A DNA stretch of 64,000 bases from Trichoplusia ni (taxonomy: Eukaryota > Arthropoda > Insecta > Lepidoptera > Noctuidae): positions 12,028,001 through 12,092,000 of the forward strand of contig NC_039488.1 in assembly GCF_003590095.1 (NCBI RefSeq). Direction: 5' to 3'. A program made the position numbers and the translations under genes. Of this stretch, positions 55,599 to 64,000 are shown in pieces. Below the pieces are notes generated by a model. It ran no database searches. It was not told the DNA's origin and worked only from the letters and a program-made list of their open reading frames with translations. Each line of letters begins with the position of its first letter. Position 1 is the stretch's first letter.

Positions 55599-56454
55599 AA
55601 ATAGGTTTAAGGCGATTACCTATAGGTTATTTAAAAAAATAACAAGGATGGCTTTTACCAATCAGTCCAATCCTATTGTTTGAAGCTGCGTCTAGGAGCG
55701 ATTGCTCGATAAAACAAATGAACAGCGAAGACGAAGTGGCCGGTAACTTGAGGAGTTCGTGTATGTCTGCAGTAAAGCAGATGCTGACCACTTTAGGCAG
55801 TCCAACAAACAAAACGAAAACTGTTTAACTGCCAATATATACTTGCAAATGTATACCACTTTTTTGTTAACATGAGATTCCGTTTAAACTGGGTACCACT
55901 AAGTTCAAGGTACAGAAAGACTTCGTTCGCACGCGTGTCTATATCGGAGTTTCATAAATTAATAAACACTCGAAGCGCACAGGTGTTGCTCCAACACATT
56001 AAGTAATTAAAATGAACTGCGATCTTATTAATTTTAATTATTTAGATTAAAAATAAATCAAGTATTGCTATTTAGAGGGCCAATTAATTTGCAGTATAAA
56101 TACTACTGGCCTTATATAGGGTGGTATAAAAACCTGATGTTACGTAAATAAGAGTTTGAATCGCTGCGGGATACCGCCTTGAGCTCAAACCAGAATATAT
56201 GACGACTAGATGTGGCCGCAAATAGCGTTTTAATTTCAGTGGCTTGTCCGTTTTTAGGGTTCCTTCGTTGAAATGGATCTTTTTTCTCAACTTCCGTTAG
56301 CTGTTTGTATAACCATCGCATGAGATACAACCTATTAACGGAAATACAGGAACAGAGCGTGCACCTGCGCAAGCGCACACTCTTCTGCATTATAAAATGT
56401 CCAGCGCAACTAGCTGGTGTCTTGTATCACTAACTACCGTAGCCGAAAATCAGT

Positions 56455-56515
56455 CAGGACACTATTATTACCCTGTACGGAACCTTTAATGTATGAGCCC
56501 GACTCGCACTTGACA
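56455..56515 (-). repeat. Dispersed 'CCGGTCAAGTGCGAGT'-type repeat, minus strand
   Basis: On the minus strand GTGTCAAGTGCGAGTCGGGC is followed shortly by AGGTTCCGTACAGGG. A fragment of the family at 52468. Confidence 0.45.
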
Positions 56516-56670
56516 CTCGTGTTCCAAATATGATTGATTTGAAATTGCAATGCATTATGTATGGATGTTCGATTTATTCCACAAGTACTTGGTTGAATTT
56601 ATTCTTGATTGTACCTGAACATGGTGTCAAATGATTAATTTATTGACGTAAATATATTTTTTTATATAAA

Positions 56671-56873
56671 CGACTCCCGCACTAAGGAATTTAATCCTTG
56701 TATCGCGGAGGGTTTTACAAACATACAAATCACATGCACAATGCCACCCAGACTCAGAACAAGCATTTGTGGATCACACAAATACTTGTCCTACGCGGGG
56801 ATTGAACCCGCGACACGACGCGTACAGTTGCTTTGGCGTGGTGACCTCAACCACTCGGCTATCCGTGCAGTCA
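56671..56873 (-). mobile_element. tRNA-derived SINE, family B, minus strand
   Basis: On the minus strand: GCACGGATAGCCGAGTGG (box A), CGGGTTCAATCCCCGCG (box B), then GTAGGACAAGTATTTGTG and a GGATTAAATTCCTTAG 3' part. It is the best of the family B copies in the window. Confidence 0.75.
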
Positions 56874-57265
56874 AATATGAAATGAAATATACAATGAGCT
56901 TTTTAATAATGTATAATCTCTAAACAAATGCGCTAAGAAATATTCTTATGACTATGTATTAATACAAATTAGAATGGGAATCCTTATATAAATACTACCA
57001 AGTAAATTGAACGAATATTGTAAAATGTTGCCGCTTCATTTTTCTCTATATCTCGACCAACCTCGGCAGTCGGGAGTCTCATTTTCTTTTAAATCTATGA
57101 CCATTATATTTTCTGTAATCTTGGTAAATGTTTGTTCAAAAATAGAAATACATTTTTGCGTATTTCAATATCTTTTGTTTTTGGTTTACGGTGATATTTT
57201 CAATAAGTTGAGTTTATTTTGCGGTCAAATTTTTGTAGTTAGATACAATTTTACTTTATTATTAA

Positions 57266-57390
57266 ATGATGCCGTGTCAGCTCATGATTAATGACTCCGG
57301 TGGGGCTGAAACTAGTCGGGCAATCCCAATAAATACGCAGGAGTAAACCGTTGCAGCATTAATAATGAATTGTTCTCACGATAGTTAGGC
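57266..57390 (+). repeat. Dispersed repeat 'GTCAGCTCATG', copy 3
   Basis: GTGTCAGCTCATGATTAATG, ACTAGTCGGGCAATCC and CAGGAGTAAACCGTTG, ending CTCACGATAGTTA as in copy 1. Confidence 0.7.
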
Positions 57391-58474
57391 TTCCCAAAAG
57401 TATCTCCCAGACAAAGCCAATTTTCTTCATCCAATTCATTACTTCCAGGAGACCTAGGTTTTAATACTATAATCAAAAATTTACTTTACTCTAGATTTCA
57501 TAAAAAGTTTAGTAGGGATTGAAGGTTTTTTTAGCTTTCTTGCTATTTACGGAAAGCTTCTAAAGGCTTATTTGCTGTAGAAGTTACTAATGATGATATC
57601 TATCACTGACTGATGCAAATGTATGACACATATAGCTGGCTTCGTTTGCAATACGTTAATTGGTTTCCGAATACACGGGTTGATATGAGTGCACTTCACT
57701 GCGAATTCATTTCAATTGCCTATCGGTATACACGAGTTATGAACTATATATCGAGCTTATTAGGACTATCCTTTTTTTAGTTCGTGTTTTATAACGCTTA
57801 TGTGTATCGAAATAAATATCATTCACTCAAGAAATTAATTTTATTCCAAAACTCAATCAATTCAGTGCACGGGTCTCATTGCAGTTACGTCAGATTTCAA
57901 ACTTGCGATGATAATTTTGCTTCAAAAGCTCTAATTTGCTTTGTGAGGGGTAAAACACTATAAGAACTGTTTAAATTGAGTCCACAAGCAACATTTAGTT
58001 ACACGTGCTCCGAAGACTGGCTGGATGTGAAATGAGGAGGTATTATTGCTAAATTTTGAGGACGTTTAAGTCCGAGATGGAAAAAAAATACCGGTATTTT
58101 AACAAGTTATTTCTCAAATAAACAGTAGGTTAAATACTACGTATAAACAGTCGCAGCTCACCAGCGCTGTCTTATCAAATATGTACCATAATGTGATTAA
58201 AATGTCCGCACGACTTTTGACTTTGAGGCACTTCTCTCCGTCCAACATAAATTATGTAAAGTGTTGCTTTAGGGAAACATGGGACAGTATTACACTCAAA
58301 GACATACTATAGATTAATACAATATAACCGATGCTACACTTGTTAACCTCAGAAATGAGTACCTCGCCTTTTGAAATCAATTAATTTTATTAAATATAAG
58401 CTCTATGTCTCTTATGTGCTATGCATATAAATAAAACACACATCTTAAGTGACTACCGACATGAAACAAGTGAA

Positions 58475-58610
58475 CAACGTCAACTATCCAGACATGTGCA
58501 CAGCGACACCTCATTATCACAATTCAGTGCATAATTATAGAATAATAATGAGTTTTCTAGCTATAAGAAGCTGCAGTTTCTGCCCTCATCACACATTCAA
58601 CTCTCAGTTC
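58475..58610 (+). promoter_or_regulatory. Promoter of the insulin-like peptide gene
   Basis: A TATA-type box, TATAAGA, is at 58562-58568. A TCAGTT initiator-like sequence is at 58604-58609, but a start nearer 58590 would fit the TATA spacing better. Most of this block is repeated almost unchanged before the pseudogene (62385-62517), so it marks the conserved control region. Confidence 0.6.
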
Positions 58611-58615
58611 CCATC

Positions 58616-58924
58616 ATGAACACCACGAAGACCTTACTCCTGTTCGTCTTGTTTGCCTTCGTTATTGTAAAGTCCGATAATAATATGGACATTCTGAGAG
58701 TGAGCTGTAGCAGAGAGTTGTCAAGTCGTATAGCGGGAGTCTGTAGATGGAAACGTCAAGGAAAAAGGAGAATGAATATGATTTTTTCAAAACTGATGAA
58801 GAGGGAAAATTGGTTAATAGGAAATGAAGAATATGTCAGCAATAAAGTGAAAAGACAGATCGTCGATGAATGCTGTATGAAGCCCTGCAGTAACAGAACT
58901 ATATCAATGTACTGCTTATACTAA
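58616..58924 (+). CDS. Bombyxin-type insulin-like peptide precursor
   Basis: Intact, intronless, 102 codons. Residues 1-20 are a signal peptide (MNTTKTLLLFVLFAFVIVKS). The B-chain region has C31 and C43 (VSCSRELSSRIAGVCRW, eleven residues between them). Basic sites follow at KR 46-47 and KRR 50-52, then a C peptide of about 26 residues with an internal KR. VKR 78-80 precedes the A chain QIVDECCMKPCSNRTISMYC with C86, C87, C91 and C100 in exact insulin spacing (CC-x3-C-x8-C). IVDECCxxPCS is typical of bombyxins. These are secreted insulin-like hormones, in moths made mainly by brain neurosecretory cells, acting through the insulin receptor. Oddities: the residue after B-chain Cys is Ser, not the near-invariant Gly, and NRT in the A chain is an N-glycosylation sequon. 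Confidence 0.92.
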   Translation: MNTTKTLLLFVLFAFVIVKSDNNMDILRVSCSRELSSRIAGVCRWKRQGKRRMNMIFSKLMKRENWLIGNEEYVSNKVKRQIVDECCMKPCSNRTISMYCLY

Positions 58925-58990
58925 AAATAGATTCTGAAATCCAAATCACCTTGAACATTATGTTTTATAGAACTCCGACTTTTTGTTGTC

Positions 58991-58996
58991 AATAAA
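58991..58996 (+). terminator. Polyadenylation signal of the insulin-like gene
   Basis: AATAAA 67 bases after the stop, followed by a GT-rich stretch (TGTGTACATTTGTTG). Confidence 0.8.
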
Positions 58997-61928
58997 CAGT
59001 TATAGCATGTGTACATTTGTTGTTTCTTTCCTGCTTTTTTCATTTAACGTAATTATGTAACTACCCTTAAATGACATAAATTATTTCCTCCTTATTTTTG
59101 GTAAAGATTATTCAACTTCTTTTCGTCCATATTTTTGTTCATTTCTTCAAGAGATAGTCTACTAAGACAAAACTTTGAAAAAAAAGAAAATCTGGTAAAT
59201 TTTATTCTTCTACGTTCTTTGAACAATGCCCTATAGTAACCCACTCATATAATTGAATATTTTAGCTGAAGCTTTGACTGGAACGTTGTCTTAACTTTGG
59301 CCTAACCAGGTCCCTTGGGTTCTCTATTAAAAATTTATAGCTCGCACTGTTAATATCATCCGCAATGGTGTAATACTCGTTAATACAACATTACTTGATT
59401 CATCACTTTGGTGCTGCTATTTTAAAGTCTATGATTTTATATATTAGTCGAACAAATAGTTTTGAAGGGGTTAAAATCGCTGAATTTAAAGCTCGTTTAA
59501 AAAGGAGCAGCTCAGTTTTGTATCAAATAAATCTTATTTAAATTGTTCTACTCGATTAAAGATTTAAATTCTGCAAACCGACAAAAATAAGTTCTCATTT
59601 AAAACACATAATAATTTCTTTAGCAGTGTTTAAAATGTAATCATAGCTAACAACATCATACCATTTACAAAACGAAATTACCAAGAATTTAATTCTTGCT
59701 CGGATCATTAAGGATCTCACGAAATGTTTAACAAATACCGAACCTCTTTGGTACATTTCTTCGAATCCCTTCAAGGTATAAATAGTAAATTAGTTCTTAA
59801 AACACGGCCTTGAAGGTTCCTAAGAGCTGATCATGAACTCAATTGAGTATACGAGTAACTAAGATATTTCTTAAGTCCGATGCTTCGGGCTTAATTGTAC
59901 CTACTTATGTTTGCCTTATTGAATTTTGAATTCGAAACTGAAACGGTGTTCTTTCGAAATATTTTTTTAATCTTCCATGATGATGTCGATAAGAAATGGG
60001 CATTGAAAACTGAAAGTCACAGTGCAGACGATAATTGTACAGGAGCAAATGTCTGAATTCAACGGCGAAGTGTAATTTTCGCGCATTTTCAAAGGTACAC
60101 AGTTCAGCATAATACTTAACCGATAAAATTTGCTATTTCAATTAAGATTTCAACAACCACTCTCCGTTTTAAATCGAGATTCATATAATTGACATGATTA
60201 CTGGTAAACATCGTCTGAAATGTGCATTAAGCCAATTAAATACAAGTATCGGTATGTTCAAACGAGCAAACGGGATTGTTAGCATCGAATTATGTCTATA
60301 AAGAGTATGGAGCGAGATACCAGCGGTGGACGGCGTCAATTGCTATTAGTTGCTGTATTAGTTGGCCCTTGATAAGTTTAGGAGAACGCCGTTTTTGTTG
60401 TACGGTTTGAAAACCGGTGTACGTTGGTTGAACGTGAAGGTTTAGCTGATTGGTTGCTAGACCATAGACTAGACCATTTACCATATATTTATAGACCATT
60501 TTTGTAAAAAGGTTTTGTGGAGAGGGGTATAGGAGGGACTTAACAAAACATTTCATTTCCTAATTTTAACAACTAGTCCTTAAACATAGTTTTAAAAAAA
60601 TACACTCGTCTATTATAATATCAGTTATTTCTGTCCCATTATATGGCAATACCATTCCTTCGCTTTTAAAATTTCCAGTCTGGTAAAAAAGGGCTAGGCA
60701 TTGTGCAAAAACTTTTTTAGTAAACAACTAATAATAATAGAGTAATTAACCAACCCACTACATATGTTCTATAAATCAATTCAATTTAAATCAATTGTGT
60801 GTACTTAAACACACAAAATGACTTAACGGCATTACGGTAGATTGATTTAATACGGACTAACAAACAAAACATAATATCAAGTGAGAAGGCTACCTTAAAA
60901 GCCACAGCCATTCAATCAACTCCACAGCTATTAAAACACTTAATATGTGAGAAACGTACAGACATTATGTGCCATAATTCTTTTGAACTTATCCACAAGA
61001 CCTCTACTAAGGCACCTTAAAGAGAATCTGTAAACGAAATGGCGCTCTACGTCTTGTAGTGCGTCGTCTCGCTCTTACACATTCAAGAGTCACGATTAAG
61101 ATCGGATGGTAGGTTCTTGACCTTATAATATATATTAAATTCAATTAGACTCGGTAAGGAGGTCACATTCCTGAATTAAATTAAAGTATTCTATGACATT
61201 TTGAGGTCTTTATCGAGATAATTTCGCATGTAGATATCTATTATTCCGTTGCTTATATAGTTAGGCCACTTTGGAGGGAATGCGTTGAATTTATTTAATA
61301 GAATGAATGTTTTGTTAGACGGAGTATGCAATTAGGTGATTTTATTAATACGGACCCACCGTTCTTAACCTAACGCTATGTCTAAAAGTTATTTATATAT
61401 ATATATTCTAAATAGTTTTCCAGTCAAACGTTTCTTTGCCATACAAAAGATTCTAGGAAGAATAATGTGTTATGAAAATTGATGTCCGATTCTCAGACCT
61501 ACTCAATATGCTCACAAAATTTCATGTGCGTGAAAAGCGGCGCGGGGAAAATCCTCCAAATAATATTAATATTTATCCTTAAACATTTTATGAACAGTAA
61601 ATAGCTTTCTTATTAAATTCGAAATGAATGTATGAAGAAACAATTAAGTAAAGAAGAAATAATTTGAAAAATAAATTTATTATCCTGTTTTGTGGTCGTG
61701 TGACGATTAAATAACGTAAATTTACTGAAACACGAAAAAAAAATACAATTAAATACAAAATGTCTGAATCATATTCTATTAAAAGTGCCTTAATTTGTAA
61801 AAGTAAGCTTTTCATCTCGTACTTAAGCAATTAAAATTAAAATTTACAAAACCTTGTGCACGGTAGCTATTTGTATATAATAGTATTTATATATTTTTTA
61901 CGAACTGTTGTTTATAAAATAGGTTAAA

Positions 61929-61960
61929 CGAAGTATATTAAAATGTTTTAATATACTTCG
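61929..61960. repeat. Perfect 15-bp inverted repeat, 2-bp loop
   Basis: CGAAGTATATTAAAA, TG, TTTTAATATACTTCG. Confidence 0.9.
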
Positions 61961-62202
61961 ATATTTTGTGCCAATTAACCTTAGGATATAATCACAATAT
62001 TTACCCCACAATGAACATTTGTAGTAAAACAATATGAAGGATCTAAAAAGGAGTTTTTTATGATGGAATCCGTTTAGGCCAGTCGAGTCCATTCGTAACC
62101 ATGTCTTGGTGCCAAAATCTTATCTCAATCGGATACTAATACTACTACTAAGACTACTAATTTAACTTGTAAAATAAAACGTCTAAATAAATAGATTTAA
62201 AC

Positions 62203-62239
62203 CATAGAAACCTAAATACTTGTTATTTAGATTTCTATG
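62203..62239. repeat. 16-bp inverted repeat, one mismatch, 5-bp loop
   Basis: CATAGAAACCTAAATA at 62203-62218 pairs with TATTTAGATTTCTATG at 62224-62239 except at one position. The loop is CTTGT. Confidence 0.85.
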
Positions 62240-62384
62240 ATTCAAACCTTTCAACTCGATACGATTAAATGCAGTTTACCGGCTAGGACGTGCAAAGCAC
62301 ATAATTATAATAACATGAGAAAACATGTTCAAAACACGTCAAGCCCCATAAAGTGGGAGTTAAAGACTCGACCTGTAACACCTG

Positions 62385-62517
62385 AACATCGTCAACTATC
62401 CAGACATGTGCACACAGACATCTCATTATCACAATTCAGTGCATAATTATAGAATAATAATGAGTTTCTCCGCTATAAGAAGCTGCAGTTTCACCCCTCA
62501 TCACACATTCGGTTCTT
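62385..62517 (+). promoter_or_regulatory. Duplicated insulin-gene promoter before the pseudogene
   Basis: Near-identical to 58475-58605, including GTCAACTATCCAGACATGTG, ATAATTATAGAATAATAATG and CTATAAGAAGCTGCAGTTTC (TATA-type box at about 62474). Confidence 0.8.
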
Positions 62518-62520
62518 AGT

Positions 62521-62817
62521 ACCCACGAAGACTTCACTGTTGTTCATTTTAGTTTACTGTACCTCTATCAACATACCGTACAGAATCTATGGCAAATCCT
62601 TACCAAAGAGTATAAATCTCGTTTGTTGCCAGATAAGAATCACTTACCAGAAGAATGGACGAAAACGGAGGATGGACGCCAAAAAACTTATTTTTCTGAT
62701 CAGTCAAAACGGCAAATCGGTTAAGAGTGTTGCGTAAAGAAATGCAAGCTGAATAATAATAAAGAAACTAAAGACAGCATTTTACGTCGTAAACTATAGC
62801 GAAAAACAGAGTTCGTA
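62521..62817 (+). pseudogene. Broken bombyxin-type insulin-like peptide gene
   Basis: A tandem copy of the gene at 58616, on the same strand about 3.9 kb away. The ATG and next codon are missing where the two align; the frame resumes at ACG AAG ACT (TKTSLLFILV, the signal peptide). The B-chain block reads YGKSLPKSINLVC, with the first B Cys replaced by Tyr at the right spacing. GRKRR follows as the processing site. The A chain lies in another frame: KRQIG, a TAA stop at 62722-62724, then ECCVKKC. The last A-chain Cys is absent, and the frame runs on to TAG 62798-62800. Four independent breaks make it a pseudogene, unless the B-chain frame (62540-62737) has been kept for something else. Confidence 0.85.
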
Positions 62818-64000
62818 GACAAAAACCTTAATGGTGGAGACACACTAGAGCATTAATTTATAAAAAGCGAAGCTATTTAATTGTAGTGTACTTTTCAGGA
62901 ACAGAGCATCTCGACTAGCTTTTCCAAGAGCTCAAGTAATGCACTGCGACGTTCGATTCTTCAACAAAAACAACGAAACGAGACAACAAAGCAGAACAGG
63001 TAAACGTTATTTTAATTGCTTCCAGTAACAATCCACCCAGCATTCGTAAGAACCTTACAAGGAATTGAACGATCGCTGTTTTATATTATTGTTGTTTACT
63101 TTGAGGTGGATTCATAATTATTAATTTAATAATGGTTTACTCAGGATTGCCCGACTAGTTTCTGACCCAAACAGAGTCCTTAGTCATGAGCTAACGGCAG
63201 TGGTTGCGGGATCCCGCGGTTGCCAAGACGTGTGATTAGACCTTAATGAAAGGTAAATAATTATAATTATGTATATTATTGTATCTTCGCCACAAGACCA
63301 TACTTTTAAATTTTCTTTAAACGATTTACTTAAAACGATCCGGCTTTATAATATAACCGTGTCAATCACACTGAGGTATCATTAATCTGCGCGACAGACT
63401 GAAATTGATGAACTAAAGTATGCTGTTTCATCCATTAACCACTCAAGGTGGTTTTATGAAAATGTTGCTAATACGAAATACGTATTACTTAAATTCATGT
63501 TTTTTACTGAGTTTTGAATATTAGTCGCATGCTTTTTTGATACGGTGGGGAATCGTCATACAGGGTACTAATTCGGAGGAGGAAGCAGTTAGTGTCAGAC
63601 TGTGGACCTAAACTGCCATGATTCGTCATCAGCGTTTTGATGGCGATGCAATTTTCTTTCCAATGTAATCTAGGTTTAGGTGGATATCGTTATTACTTTA
63701 TGTTGTACCCATTAGTGAGCAGTGATCTTCATTCCAAATTTATTATGATATTAGTTATTATTATGATAGAAAGTTATTATTATACAATCATTAGATTTAT
63801 TAAATATGATCCGACGTCACACGTGTCTCTCTCGTATCTAATGTTGTAAGCAAATTTAAATTAAATATTAGCCTTAAAAAAAATTTGTTCAAATAAACAT
63901 TCTCTAATTAACTAATAACAATTTCATTCCAAAAAAGTCCGCTAGAAAAAGATCTGGTACAAAAGCTAAAAAAAACACAAAAAATCCTGTAGGCGAACAC
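62818..64000. other. Right end of the window
   Basis: No supported gene. A minus-strand copy of the 'GTCAGCTCATG' repeat is at 63100-63235. Confidence 0.6.
63100..63235 (-). repeat. Dispersed repeat 'GTCAGCTCATG', copy 4, minus strand
   Basis: Plus-strand GGTTTACTCAGGATTGCCCG then ACTAGTTTCTGACCC and CCTTAGTCATGAGC are the reverse complement of the unit in copies 1-3. Confidence 0.7.

Larger units (their letters stand above)
21153..58474. other. Long repeat-rich region upstream of the PKC exons
   Basis: Presumed first intron and/or upstream DNA of the PKC gene. No protein-coding exon could be supported over 37 kb. It contains the Helitron-like copies, SINEs, LINE tails, MITE, minisatellite and hairpins listed separately. 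Open frames here are short, AT-rich or lie inside repeats. The missing PKC first coding exon was sought (Cys-rich HxFxxxxFxxPTFCxHC pattern ending in Trp) and not found. Confidence 0.55.
59020..62384. other. Spacer between insulin-like gene and its broken copy
   Basis: AT-rich, no supported gene. It contains a small perfect hairpin at 61929-61960 and an imperfect one at 62203-62239. Confidence 0.6.

Noticed and set aside
56780..56873. tRNA gene-like boxes A and B on the minus strand
   Set aside because: They head a SINE whose body is shared with 41211-41372 and 37990-38170; the tRNA part is degraded and not a separate gene.

Overview
The window is AT-rich animal nuclear DNA, and it reads as a moth or butterfly (Lepidoptera). 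The reasons are an intronless bombyxin-type insulin gene, Helitron-like repeats that end in CTAG, tRNA-derived SINEs and LINE 3' ends with (GAT)n tails of the kind common in Lepidoptera, and short GC-rich exons in long AT-rich introns. No species can be named from sequence reading alone.

Layout. Bases 231-1102 (+) hold the last two coding exons of a TTC36-like tetratricopeptide protein. It converges on a large minus-strand gene, a conventional protein kinase C of the PKC53E / PKC-alpha class. Eleven constitutive coding exons of this kinase lie between 21152 and 7335. They cover the end of C1A, C1B, the Ca2+-binding C2 domain, the complete kinase domain and the C-terminal tail (about 607 residues). 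All junctions join in frame. The first coding exon, with the N-terminus and the start of C1A, was not found and probably lies beyond base 64000 or in unread intron.

The most interesting result is an unlisted second copy of the exon that encodes the first half of C1B (15107-15218, next to 15454-15565). Both copies are exactly 112 bp, share the same phases and keep every zinc ligand, but differ at diacylglycerol-site positions. Using both would shift the frame, so they look like mutually exclusive alternative exons that would give the kinase two C1B versions.

Bases 21153 to 64000 contain no recognised PKC exon and are mostly repeats. Within them, at 58616-58924 (+), is an intact insulin-like peptide gene with signal peptide, B chain, short C peptide and A chain. 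A broken tandem copy lies about 3.9 kb downstream (62521-62817). Its promoter region is nearly identical, but the start codon is gone, one B-chain cysteine is Tyr, the frame is shifted and a stop lies just before the A-chain cysteines.

Mobile DNA includes a 1.73 kb terminal-inverted-repeat element in a PKC intron that carries a DUF4817-like helix-turn-helix fragment, five Helitron-like copies, two SINE families, LINE tails, MITEs, a degenerate minisatellite and several perfect short hairpins with very small loops.
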